From Variovorax paradoxus (GTDB lineage: Bacteria; Pseudomonadota; Gammaproteobacteria; Burkholderiales; Burkholderiaceae_C): DNA of 64,000 bases. This document shows positions 25,845-36,468 of this stretch, piece by piece; within the stretch, counting starts at the first letter, position 1, and every line of letters starts with the position of its first letter. Position numbers and translations under genes: made by a program. Below the pieces are notes generated by a model that was given only the letters and a program-made list of their open reading frames with translations, was not told the DNA's origin and did not search any database. The stretch lies in NCBI RefSeq assembly GCF_024734665.1, contig NZ_CP102931.1, forward strand, positions 6,632,001 through 6,696,000, in the 5' to 3' direction.

Positions 25845-26624
25845 ATGGCCGACAACAGCCGCTCCGCCTCCCACAAGCCCAAGCCGCAGCGCCGCACGGG
25901 CGTGCGCGAGGCGGCCGCACAGGCCACGCGCGACAGCATCCTGAAGGCGGCGACCAAGGTGTTCGCCAAGTACGGCTACGACGGCGGCAGCGTGGAGAAA
26001 ATCTCCAAGGCCGCGAAGTCGTACGACCGGATGATCTATTACTACTTCGGCAGCAAGGAAGGCCTCTTCATTGCGGTGCTCGAAGGCATCTACCAGCGCA
26101 TGGACGACGCCGAGGCCGCCATCGCGCTCGACGCCTCGCGGCCGGTGGAAGCGCTCACCGAAGTCATCCGCTTCGTGCTGGGCTACTACCGCAAGAACCC
26201 CGAGTTCGTCACGCTCTTGAACACCGAGAACCTGCACAAGGGCCGGCACATTTCGAAGTCGCTGCGGGCGCGCGAGTATTCGTCGCGCGCGGTGGCGATC
26301 ATTGCGGAAATCCTCGCCAGCGGCGCTGCGCAAGGCCTGTTCCGCAAGGAACTGGTGGCGCGAGACATCTACCTGCTGATCGCGTCCACGGGTTATTTCT
26401 ACACCTCCAACCGGCACACGCTCACCGCCTTCCTCGGTGAGCCGCTGGAATCGCCGGAGGCGATCACGCACTGGGAAAACTTCGTGATCGAGACGCTGCT
26501 GCGCACGGTGCGCGCTGACTCGGATGCAGAGGCGGACGAGCCGCAAGACAACACACCACCCCACGAGGACACATCGAAATGGCAGAAATCGCAGCCGGCG
26601 GCAAGTCGGGCAAGGTCGTCATAA
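25845..26624 (+). CDS. TetR-family transcriptional regulator
   Basis: A 259-residue TetR-family repressor. The N-terminal ~30 residues are basic and flexible, followed by the HTH domain: 'ATRDSILKAATKVFAKYGYDGGSVEKISKAA' and 'MIYYYFGSKEGLF'. The ligand domain spans about 90-220 and ends in an acidic, hydrophilic tail. The last 46 nt overlap the enamidase gene in another frame, which is unusual and indicates tight coupling. It probably controls the nicotinate island through the CTACA/TGTAG repeats in the divergent promoter. The inducer might be 6-hydroxynicotinate, by analogy with other nicotinate regulators, but the sequence does not show this. Confidence 0.9.
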   Translation: MADNSRSASHKPKPQRRTGVREAAAQATRDSILKAATKVFAKYGYDGGSVEKISKAAKSYDRMIYYYFGSKEGLFIAVLEGIYQRMDDAEAAIALDASRPVEALTEVIRFVLGYYRKNPEFVTLLNTENLHKGRHISKSLRAREYSSRAVAIIAEILASGAAQGLFRKELVARDIYLLIASTGYFYTSNRHTLTAFLGEPLESPEAITHWENFVIETLLRTVRADSDAEADEPQDNTPPHEDTSKWQKSQPAASRARSS

Positions 26625-27778
26625 AGAACATCGGGCTGCTGCTCTCGGGCGACATCGACAAGCCCATCCTCGACGCCGACACCATCGTGGTGAACGACGG
26701 CCTGATCGTCGCGGTCGGCAAGGAGAAAGACTGCGATCTCGAAGGCGCGCAGACCATCATCGACGCGAAGAAAACCTGCGTGACGCCCGGCCTGATCGAC
26801 AGCCACGTGCACCCGGTGTTCGGCGACTGGACACCGCGCCAGGGCCAGATCGGCTGGATCGACTCCACCATGCATGGCGGCGTGACCACGATGATTTCCG
26901 CTGGCGAGGTGCACCTGCCCGGCCGTCCCAAGGACATCGTGGGCCTGAAGGCACTGGCCATCACCGCGCAGCGCGCCTTCGACAACTTCCGCCCCGGCGG
27001 TGTGAAGGTGCTGGCGGGCGCGCCCGTCATCGAGAAGGGCATGGTCGAGAGCGACTTCAAGGAACTCGCTGAAGCCGGCGTGGGCCTGCTCGGCGAAGTG
27101 GGCCTGGGCTCGGTGAAGGCCGGCTACGAGGCGAAAGAGATGGTGGCCTGGGCGCGCAAGTACGGCATCCAGAGCACGATCCACACGGGCGGTCCGTCGA
27201 TCCCCGGCTCGGGCCTGATCGACAAGGACGTGGTGCTCGAGGCTGACGCCGACATCATCGGCCACATCAACGGCGGCCACACCTCGCTGCCGGAAGCGCA
27301 CGTGTGTGAGCTCTGCGAGAAGAGCTCGCGCGCCATCGAGATCGTGCACAACGGCAACGAGAAAGTTGCCATTGCAGCGGCGAAGGCGGCGCTGGAGCTC
27401 AAGTGCCCGCACCGCGTGATTCTCGGCACCGACGGCCCCGCCGGCTCGGGCGTGCAGCCGCTGGGCATCCTGCGCATGGTGGCAATGCTGTCGTCCATCG
27501 CGAACATTCCGGCCGAGCTGGTGTTCTGCTTCGCGACCGGCAACACCGCGAAGATCCGCAAGCTCAACTGCGGGCTGATCGAAGTGGGTCGCGATGCCGA
27601 CTTCGTGTTCATGGACCGCGCGCAGCATTCGCCCGCGCCGGGGCTGCTCGAAAGCGTGCAGCTCGGCGACATCCCGGGCGTGGGCATGGTGATGATCGAC
27701 GGCATCGTGCGCTGCGGCCGCAGCCGCAACACGCCGCCTGCTACCGAGATTCCGGTCGTCGTGTCCGGCGCGCACTGA
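26579..27778 (+). CDS. ena: Enamidase, 6-oxo-1,4,5,6-tetrahydronicotinate amidohydrolase
   Basis: A 399-residue amidohydrolase-superfamily enzyme close in size and layout to E. barkeri enamidase (about 385 residues), which hydrolyses 6-oxo-tetrahydronicotinate to 2-formylglutarate and ammonia. The metal site includes 'GLIDSHVHPVFGD' (His-x-His, about residues 75-80), conserved 'LLGEVGLGSVK' (Glu ligand region), 'STIHTGG', 'DIIGHINGGHTS' and the late Asp in 'VILGTDGPAGSG'. The start ATG at 26579 has GAGG about 10 nt before it and lies inside the end of the TetR gene. It ends 12 bp from the convergent gtrA. A general dihydroorotase-like enzyme is an alternative, but the three neighbouring pathway genes favour enamidase. 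Confidence 0.86.
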   Translation: MAEIAAGGKSGKVVIKNIGLLLSGDIDKPILDADTIVVNDGLIVAVGKEKDCDLEGAQTIIDAKKTCVTPGLIDSHVHPVFGDWTPRQGQIGWIDSTMHGGVTTMISAGEVHLPGRPKDIVGLKALAITAQRAFDNFRPGGVKVLAGAPVIEKGMVESDFKELAEAGVGLLGEVGLGSVKAGYEAKEMVAWARKYGIQSTIHTGGPSIPGSGLIDKDVVLEADADIIGHINGGHTSLPEAHVCELCEKSSRAIEIVHNGNEKVAIAAAKAALELKCPHRVILGTDGPAGSGVQPLGILRMVAMLSSIANIPAELVFCFATGNTAKIRKLNCGLIEVGRDADFVFMDRAQHSPAPGLLESVQLGDIPGVGMVMIDGIVRCGRSRNTPPATEIPVVVSGAH

Positions 27779-27790
27779 GCGCTGGCGGCC

Positions 27791-28192
27791 TCAGCCGCCG
27801 CGGTGCGAGCGAAAGACCAGGTAGCGCGCCGAAAGGAAGTTGGCGCTCATGCCGGCAAGGCTGCCCAGCGCCACGCCCAGGGCAGCGGCCCAGCGCCCTT
27901 CGACCCAGTGCAGCGTCAGCACATAGGCGCCGTAGTTCAGCACCGCGCCGGCCGCCATGGTCGCCAGGTAGCCCAGGTACTCGCGCCAGAGAGAGCGGCC
28001 GGCCGATGCGCTGGGCGCGAAGGTGTAGCGGCGGTTGAAGGCCCAGGTGGTGGTCGCCGCTGCAAGAAACGACACCACCCGCGCACCGTACCAACCCAGC
28101 AGCGGCGCCAGCAGATACAGCACGACCACGTCGACCACGAGCCCGATCACGCCGACGAGGGCGAAGGAGAGGAGCTCGCGTCCGATCTTCAT
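27791..28192 (-). CDS. GtrA-family membrane protein
   Basis: A 133-residue GtrA-like protein with four predicted membrane helices: 'LLSFALVGVIGLVVDVVVLYLLAPL', 'ARVVSFLAAATTTWAFNRRYTF', 'YLATMAAGAVLNYGAYVLTLHWV' and 'AALGVALGSLAGMSANFLSARYLVF'. The motif 'TWAFNRRYTF' and final 'NFLSARYLVFR' are diagnostic. GtrA proteins are proposed flippases for undecaprenyl-linked sugars in O-antigen or cell-wall glycosylation. It overlaps the upstream glycosyltransferase stop as ATGA. Together with the next two genes it forms a GtrA/B/C-like cassette. Confidence 0.92.
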   Translation of the reverse strand: MKIGRELLSFALVGVIGLVVDVVVLYLLAPLLGWYGARVVSFLAAATTTWAFNRRYTFAPSASAGRSLWREYLGYLATMAAGAVLNYGAYVLTLHWVEGRWAAALGVALGSLAGMSANFLSARYLVFRSHRGG

Positions 28193-29184
28193 CGTGAATT
28201 GCGTGTGCCGCGGGCCGCCTGCTCGCGCACGCTCGGAATCGCGAGGTAGCTCAGCCGCTTGGCCTCCCGCCGTCCCAACGTGATGGCCTGCATGACGACG
28301 CCGCACACGAAGGACAGCATCGCCGCCAGCATCGCGCCCGTGGCCAGCACCGCCGTGGGGAGGCGAGGCACCAGGCCGGTGTGCATGTAGGTCATGACGA
28401 GCGGCAGGACCAGCGCGACCGACATCAGCACCAGCAGCCCCCCGATGATCGAGAAGAACTGCAGCGGCCGCTCGCTCACGAACAGCTTGCAGATGGTCTT
28501 GAGGATGCGCCAGCCGTCGCGGTAGGTCGAGAGCTTGCTCACCGAGCCTTCGGGGCGCGTGCTGTAGGCGGTGCTTTCCTCGGCATAGGGCATGCGCAGT
28601 TCGAGCGCGTGCACGGTGAGTTCGGTTTCGGTCTCGAAGCCCCGCGACAGCGCCGGGAACGACTTGGCATAGCGCCGCGAAAACACGCGGTAGCCCGAGA
28701 GCATGTCGCTGAGGCCGCCACCGAACAGCTGCGCCACGGCACCCGTGAGCATGCGGTTGCCCAGGCGGTGGCCAGTGCGGTAGGTGTGCGCGTCCTGGCC
28801 GTCGTCCACGCGGCTGCCGACCACCATGTCGAGGTTGTCGCTCACCAGCCGGTCGATGAGCCGGCGCGCGGCGCCGGTGTCGTAGGTGGCGTCGCCGTCG
28901 ACCATCACGTACACGTCGGCATCGACGTCGGCGAACATGCGCCGCACCACGTTGCCCTTGCCGCGCAGGGTCACGTGCGTGACGATGGCACCGGCCGCGC
29001 GCGCCACGGCGGCCGTGTCGTCGCTGGAGTTGTTGTCGAAGACGTGGATCTCGGCCTCTGGCAGCGCAGCGCGAAAGCCCGCCACCACCTGGGCGATGGC
29101 GAGCGCCTCGTTGTAGCAGGGGATCACCGCGGCAATGCGCAGGCCGCTGCTGCCGTGGGTGGTGGGGAAATTGGCGTCGGTCAT
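28189..29184 (-). CDS. GT2-family glycosyltransferase with two C-terminal membrane helices (GtrB/DPM1-like)
   Basis: A 331-residue family-2 glycosyltransferase. The catalytic domain has 'IAAVIPCYNEALAIAQVV', 'IHVFDNNSSDDTAAVA', 'VMVDGDATYD' (metal-binding D-x-D) and 'DMLSGYRVFSRRYAKSF'. Two hydrophobic helices follow at about residues 240-310. This matches enzymes that load a sugar onto polyprenyl phosphate at the inner membrane. It overlaps the preceding gene (ATGA 29181-29184) and gtrA (ATGA), so the three are coupled. The sugar is not predictable from the sequence. Confidence 0.9.
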   Translation of the reverse strand: MTDANFPTTHGSSGLRIAAVIPCYNEALAIAQVVAGFRAALPEAEIHVFDNNSSDDTAAVARAAGAIVTHVTLRGKGNVVRRMFADVDADVYVMVDGDATYDTGAARRLIDRLVSDNLDMVVGSRVDDGQDAHTYRTGHRLGNRMLTGAVAQLFGGGLSDMLSGYRVFSRRYAKSFPALSRGFETETELTVHALELRMPYAEESTAYSTRPEGSVSKLSTYRDGWRILKTICKLFVSERPLQFFSIIGGLLVLMSVALVLPLVMTYMHTGLVPRLPTAVLATGAMLAAMLSFVCGVVMQAITLGRREAKRLSYLAIPSVREQAARGTRNSR

Positions 29185-31010
29185 GGTGCGGCGGGAAGGA
29201 TACGGTAGACCCGGCTGCCGTCCTTCTCGTATTCGACGGCGAAGTACTTGTCGAAGTCGACGCGCGCGCTGAATACGGGCACCACACTGTCCGGCAGGAC
29301 GACCGCCACAAAACCCAGGCCGCCGAGCTTGCGCGCGAGATCGCCGCCCGACAGGCGCCCGAAGTCGGTGTAGCGCCACGGCCCGAGCGTGTCGCCCCAG
29401 ATGGGGTTGGGCCCGTAGTAGATCGCTTCGTTCAGCGCGACCTGGTAGACGCGGCCGGTGGCAGTGCGGCGCAGGTAGTCCATGACGGCATAGCCCGGCA
29501 CATGCTTGCGCAGCACGGCATCGCGGGCCTCCGGGGTGATCGAGACCATCGACATCTTCACCGCGGTCTGGCGCACCGACACGGCGGCCAGCACGGCCAG
29601 CAGCAGCACGAGCACCCAGTCACCCGCGCGGGCGCCGGAACGCGCGGTGTCGCGGCTCATCGAGCCCGTCGCCACGGCGCCGGCATCCTGCGTCTTCTCT
29701 TTCGCACCGAACATGCGGCGCAGGCCCGATGCGGCCCAGCCGAACAGCACCTGCCAGCCGATGGCCGCGATGGCGGCCAGCAGCGGGAACGAGGCCGTCA
29801 GGTAGCGCGGATAGCGCGAGGTCACGACCCAGACCACCACCGAGTAAAGGCAGAACCAGCCTGCGGCGCGCACGGCCGCGGAGCGCTTCCACAGCACGCT
29901 GAACGGCGCGAAGAACACGGACCAGATCAGCGCATTGGGCAGCTCGGCATGCACGCGCACGTCCGCCACCTGCTGCACGTAGTCGGCCGGCGTCCATTCG
30001 GTGAAGCCGAACACGCGCGCACCGATCGGGTTGAACGGGTCGCCCGTCATGACGGCGTTGCGCGCGTACCAGTACACGCACGGGATCAGGAAGCAGACGA
30101 ACACCAGCGCCCATGCCTGGGGCCGGCGCTCGTGGCGAATGACGAACAGCGCCACCAGCGGCAGGAAGATCAGCGCCTGGTACTTCGAGCCCGCGGCCAC
30201 GCCAAGGCAGAAAGCGGCCACGCCGAGCCAGCGCATGCCGCCGTGCACGGGCTTTCCGGGCTCCGACTCGCGCCACCACCACAGCGCCACGCAGGCCGAC
30301 AGCACGAACAGCGCCACGCCCATGTCGATCAGCGCGTTCGAATAGTCGCCGAGCCCCAGCCAGATGGCCGCGCCGATGCAGGCGGTGAGCCGGTTGGCGT
30401 GCAGGATGCCGAGGCGGAAGATCATCACCACCGACAGCGCACCCGCCAGCGCATTGAGGAAGTGCGGCAGCACGTCGTCGCCAACCTGCAGTGCAGCGGC
30501 GTAGAGCAGGTTGTAGTTGTACGGGAACCAGGGGTAGCGCAGCCAGTCATGGATGCCCAGCGAGCCCTGCTGCGCGACCTGGCGCGCATACGGCAGGTGG
30601 TACATCAGCTCGTCGAAGGCGATCGGCGGGGCGAGCGGCGCCACCAGCGCGGGCAACGCGACCAGGGCCAGCGCGATCATGGCAACGCGCTCGAAGTAGG
30701 TCCACGGCGCGGCGGGTTCGTTCGCGCGCAGGGCACGCCGTTCGCGCAGCCACGACGGTAGCTGGATCGCCGCCGCAACGAAGCCCGCCACGACCAGCGC
30801 CACGGTCGCGCCCATCTTGAAGGCCCCGAAGATGGCCAGCGCCTGGAACGCGCAGATGAAGAGGCCGACGCCCAGCGCCACGGCCATGGCGGCTTCGAGC
30901 CCAGCGTCGCGGCGCGGCGGCGGGGCCATGCGGCCCAGCAATGCGCGGCCGTAACCCCAGCAGCTGAACACGAAAATCGCCAGTGCCGCGTAGTGCGCGG
31001 CTGCAAACAT
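29181..31010 (-). CDS. Polytopic membrane glycosyltransferase (PMT/ArnT-like, GT-C fold)
   Basis: A 609-residue protein with about 11-13 hydrophobic segments and the early loop motif 'APPIAFDELMYHLPYARQVAQQG' after the first helices, as expected of GT-C enzymes that use polyprenyl-phosphate sugars (the acidic 'FDE' site). The long periplasmic C-terminus ends 'DFDKYFAVEYEKDGSRVYRI'. It would be the final transferase of the cassette, moving the sugar from the lipid carrier to a cell-surface acceptor. The ATG at 31010 is the first sensible start; an upstream in-frame extension of 55 codons overlaps metH. Family level is fairly sure; acceptor unknown. Confidence 0.8.
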   Translation of the reverse strand: MFAAAHYAALAIFVFSCWGYGRALLGRMAPPPRRDAGLEAAMAVALGVGLFICAFQALAIFGAFKMGATVALVVAGFVAAAIQLPSWLRERRALRANEPAAPWTYFERVAMIALALVALPALVAPLAPPIAFDELMYHLPYARQVAQQGSLGIHDWLRYPWFPYNYNLLYAAALQVGDDVLPHFLNALAGALSVVMIFRLGILHANRLTACIGAAIWLGLGDYSNALIDMGVALFVLSACVALWWWRESEPGKPVHGGMRWLGVAAFCLGVAAGSKYQALIFLPLVALFVIRHERRPQAWALVFVCFLIPCVYWYARNAVMTGDPFNPIGARVFGFTEWTPADYVQQVADVRVHAELPNALIWSVFFAPFSVLWKRSAAVRAAGWFCLYSVVVWVVTSRYPRYLTASFPLLAAIAAIGWQVLFGWAASGLRRMFGAKEKTQDAGAVATGSMSRDTARSGARAGDWVLVLLLAVLAAVSVRQTAVKMSMVSITPEARDAVLRKHVPGYAVMDYLRRTATGRVYQVALNEAIYYGPNPIWGDTLGPWRYTDFGRLSGGDLARKLGGLGFVAVVLPDSVVPVFSARVDFDKYFAVEYEKDGSRVYRILPAAP

Positions 31011-31062
31011 CAGCTTCTGAATAACAACTCCCGGCGCCGGGCGGCCGCGCCGGCCGGCAGGT

Positions 31063-33801
<2,739 letters not shown>

Positions 33802-33869
33802 GGTTTGACTCGTGGGCAAAAGCGGTTATTCGTGCGCGGGTTGGGGGAGTCTATCGCCGTCCCCTATGC

Positions 33870-33927
33870 CGATAGCGAGCAAAGAGTAAGTCTGAATCAT
33901 GAAAGGGTAAGTCCGAATCGATAGCGA
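33870..33927. promoter_or_regulatory. Paired direct repeats upstream of lipA
   Basis: In the 215-bp divergent gap between metH and lipA, GTAAGTCTGAATC (33886-33898) recurs as GTAAGTCCGAATC (33907-33919) exactly 21 bp later. The 9-mer CGATAGCGA also occurs twice (33870-33878 and 33919-33927), flanking them. A 21-bp period is two helical turns, typical of tandem binding sites for an activator or response regulator on one DNA face. The sites lie about 100-150 bp before the lipA start. The regulator is unknown. Confidence 0.5.
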
Positions 33928-34016
33928 ATCCCTGATTTCGCAGAATGAAAAGAGCACGCTCGTTCTTTTTTGCGTGCATCCCCCTAAACCGACCTAACGC
34001 AATACAGGGAGTTCCG

Positions 34017-34997
34017 ATGATTCGACTGAAGACGATTCTGGCTTCGACAGGCAGGAAAAGCGGCACGGCGCGGCGATCTGCCGGCGCCCTCCTGATGTGC
34101 GGCGTGCTGGCCCTCGCGCCCCTGGCGCAGACCGCGCAGGCAGCCAGCAGCAAGACCGCACAGACGGCCTACCCGATCGTGCTGGTGCACGGCATGCTGG
34201 GCTTCGACACCGTCGCGGGCATCGACTACTGGTACGGCATTCCCGGCGAGCTTCGCGCCCAGGGCGCCAAGGTCTTCGTCGCCGAAGTGGCGGCCACCAA
34301 CAGCAGCGAAGTGCGCGGCGAACAGCTGCTCAAGCAGGTCAAGGATGTGCTGGCGCTCACCGGCGCGAGCAAGGTCAACCTGATCGGCCATTCGCACGGC
34401 GGCCCCACGGCGCGCTATGTCTCGGGCGTGGCGCCGGAGTTGGTGGCCTCGGTCACGACGGTGGGCAGCCCCCACAAGGGCAGCAAGGTGGCAGACGTGC
34501 TCGGCAACACACTGCCGGACGGCAGCATCAGCCGGACCGTGGTGGTGAGCGTGGTCAACGCGTTCTCCAGCCTCATCGGCATTCTCTCGGGCAACAACAC
34601 GCCCCAGAACGGGCTCGGCGCGCTGGATTCGCTCAACACCGCCGGCTCGGCCAAGTTCAACGCCAAGTTCCCCGACGGCGTGCCCACCACGGCCTGCGGC
34701 AACGGCACCGAGCTGGTCAACGGCGTGCGGTACTTCTCGTGGTCGGGCACCCAGCCGCTGACCAATGCGTTCGACGCATCCGACTACGCGCTGTCGCTGA
34801 CGAGCGTGGTGCACGGCGAGCCCAACGACGGCCTCGCTTCGGCCTGCAGCTCGCACCTGGGCACCTACCTCGGCAGCTACCGGCAGAACCACCTGGACGA
34901 GGTCAACCAGCTGCTCGGGCTGCGCGACCTGTTCTCGGTGAGCCCGGTGACGCTGTACGTCAACCAAGCGGCGAAGCTGAAGCAGCTCGGCCTCTGA
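34017..34997 (+). CDS. lipA: Secreted triacylglycerol lipase (family I, foldase-dependent)
   Basis: A 326-residue lipase. A signal peptide runs to about residue 42 ('ALAPLAQTAQAAS'). The oxyanion region is 'YPIVLVHGMLGFD', the nucleophile is Ser126 in 'NLIGHSHGGPTARY', and a likely disulfide joins 'TTACGNG' and 'ASACSSH'. It matches the Burkholderia/Pseudomonas family I.1-I.2 lipases, which are exported by Sec, folded in the periplasm by a dedicated foldase and released by type II secretion. CAGGGAG lies about 6 nt before the chosen ATG at 34017; an upstream frame extension is rejected. The foldase gene follows after 7 nt. Confidence 0.94.
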   Translation: MIRLKTILASTGRKSGTARRSAGALLMCGVLALAPLAQTAQAASSKTAQTAYPIVLVHGMLGFDTVAGIDYWYGIPGELRAQGAKVFVAEVAATNSSEVRGEQLLKQVKDVLALTGASKVNLIGHSHGGPTARYVSGVAPELVASVTTVGSPHKGSKVADVLGNTLPDGSISRTVVVSVVNAFSSLIGILSGNNTPQNGLGALDSLNTAGSAKFNAKFPDGVPTTACGNGTELVNGVRYFSWSGTQPLTNAFDASDYALSLTSVVHGEPNDGLASACSSHLGTYLGSYRQNHLDEVNQLLGLRDLFSVSPVTLYVNQAAKLKQLGL

Positions 34998-35004
34998 GGA
35001 GACG

Positions 35005-35934
35005 ATGTCCCCGAAGCTCCTGCGCCCGCTGGCAGCGGTCGCGGTGGTGGTAGCCGCAGGCGTGGCGTGGTGGCAGCTCAGCGAGCCTGAAGCGCCTGCG
35101 GTCGCCGCTTCTTCGGTGCCGCCGGTCGCCAACCCCGCGGCGGCGGAAGCATCCGCCATCGCGCTGCGCAACAACGGCCATGCCCCCGACCCGCTGCTGA
35201 CGCCCGACCTGCTGCGCATCTTCGAGCAGATGCTGAACGACAGCCAGGCCAGGGACAAGGAAGGCCTGATGGCCGAGATGCGCGCGAAGGTCGACAAGTA
35301 CCTGCCGCCGGAATGGCGCGTGCGCGGGCTGGGCCTGCTGGAACGCTACATCGACTACCGCAACGCGCTCGAGGCGCTGCCGGCAGCCAGCATCGGCGAC
35401 CCTGCCGGGCTGCGCAGGATCCTCGATGCGCGCGCGGGCATCAGGGCACGCTACTTCGCACCCGAAGAGGTCGAGGGCTTGTTCGGCGCCGAAGAGAAAT
35501 TCGACCGCTTCAGCGTCGAGAAGCTGGAGATCGAGCGCAACAAGGACCTGACGCCCGAACAGAAGCGCGAGGCGCTGGCGCAGACCGAAAAGAACTGGCT
35601 CACGCCCGAGCAGCTCGCCGACCGAGCTGCCACCACGGCGCAACTCGGCGTCGCCGAGCAGACCGCGGCACTGGATGCGCGCGGCGCGAGCCCCCAGGAA
35701 CGTTTCGCGGAGCGCTCCCAGCAATACGGCTACGAAGCGGCGCAGCGGCTGGCCACGCTCGACCAGCAGGAGCAGGACTGGCAAAGCCGCCTCTCGCGCT
35801 ATGCCGCTGCCGACGAGGCCACGCGAGCACAGCTGCAGGCCCAGCTCTTCACGCCGCAGGAAGCGCTGCGGCTTCAGGCCGCGCTGGAAGTCCGCGCCGC
35901 CAACGACAAGAAGAAGGGGCCCTCTACGCCGTGA
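35005..35934 (+). CDS. lifO: Lipase secretion chaperone (foldase Lif)
   Basis: A 309-residue lipase-specific foldase. An N-terminal membrane anchor ('LRPLAAVAVVVAAGVAWW') is followed by a Pro/Ala-rich spacer, then the helical Lif domain. The family motif RxxFDY...GE is not obvious in usual form; instead the region reads 'LTPDLLRIFEQMLNDSQARD' and 'IDYRNALEAL'. The C-terminal half is rich in charged helices ('FAERSQQYGYEAAQRLATLDQQE', 'FTPQEALRLQAAL'), as in other Lif proteins. Start has GAGGAGAC just upstream. It overlaps the convergent PACE gene by 11 nt. Assignment is firm because of its position directly after lipA. Confidence 0.9.
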   Translation: MSPKLLRPLAAVAVVVAAGVAWWQLSEPEAPAVAASSVPPVANPAAAEASAIALRNNGHAPDPLLTPDLLRIFEQMLNDSQARDKEGLMAEMRAKVDKYLPPEWRVRGLGLLERYIDYRNALEALPAASIGDPAGLRRILDARAGIRARYFAPEEVEGLFGAEEKFDRFSVEKLEIERNKDLTPEQKREALAQTEKNWLTPEQLADRAATTAQLGVAEQTAALDARGASPQERFAERSQQYGYEAAQRLATLDQQEQDWQSRLSRYAAADEATRAQLQAQLFTPQEALRLQAALEVRAANDKKKGPSTP

Positions 35935-36367
35935 CCACCGCGCTGTTCGCCGCCGCAGAAGCCGGCAGGCCGAACACCCGGTCGAAGGCCCAGTTGAAGA
36001 CGAAGGTGTAGACCAGGAAGAAGATCACCAGCCCCAGGTCCATCACCAGCGCCTGCCAGAGCGACACGCCCAGGCCCCAGGCGAACATCGGCACCAGGAA
36101 GGCAACCAGCCCGCCCTCGAAGCCGATGGCGTGGGCGATGCGGCGGCGCAGGCTGCGTCCGCGCACGACCTGGCGCGATTCCCAGCGCTCGAACAGCGAG
36201 TTGAAGACCAGGTTCCAGATCACCGCGATGACCGAGGCGGCCACCGCCAGCACGCCCGAATGGCCGAGGCCGGCGTCCGTCATCAATGCCAGCCCGGCGC
36301 TGGCGGCGACGATGGCGATGCCCTCATAAAGGCTGATGTAGACGATGCGACGTTGAATGCCTTGCAT
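35924..36367 (-). CDS. PACE-family multidrug/biocide efflux transporter (AceI-like)
   Basis: A 147-residue inner-membrane protein with four helices arranged as two tandem bacterial transmembrane pair domains. Residue 15 is a Glu in 'YISLYEGIAI', matching the essential Glu15 of Acinetobacter AceI, and the motifs 'IWNLVFNSLFERWE' and 'TFVFNWAFDRVFG' (each domain's W/N..F.RWE/FDR pattern) are characteristic. Known relatives export biocides such as chlorhexidine or polyamines. It is divergent from a LysR regulator, the arrangement seen for aceI-aceR. Natural substrate here is unknown. Confidence 0.9.
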   Translation of the reverse strand: MQGIQRRIVYISLYEGIAIVAASAGLALMTDAGLGHSGVLAVAASVIAVIWNLVFNSLFERWESRQVVRGRSLRRRIAHAIGFEGGLVAFLVPMFAWGLGVSLWQALVMDLGLVIFFLVYTFVFNWAFDRVFGLPASAAANSAVVTA

Positions 36368-36429
36368 GACTCTTCTCTTGGTTTCGTGACTGCGATGACT
36401 GGACTTTATGTGTCATCCACTGATATAAA

Positions 36430-36439
36430 AAGTTAACTT
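36430..36439. promoter_or_regulatory. AT-rich palindrome in the PACE/LysR divergent promoter
   Basis: The 101-bp gap 36368-36468 is markedly AT-rich compared with the flanking genes and contains the palindrome AAGTTAACTT. LysR-type regulators often bind short interrupted palindromes in such divergent regions, so this may be part of the operator. I see no second matching site. Confidence 0.35.
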
Positions 36440-36468
36440 GTTTCAGTTTTATTGATAGATCGGACGCC

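Noticed and set aside
33802..34016. Cobalamin riboswitch before the metH modules
   Set aside because: I could not find the conserved B12-box pattern or the expected fold, and the gap on the metH side is short.
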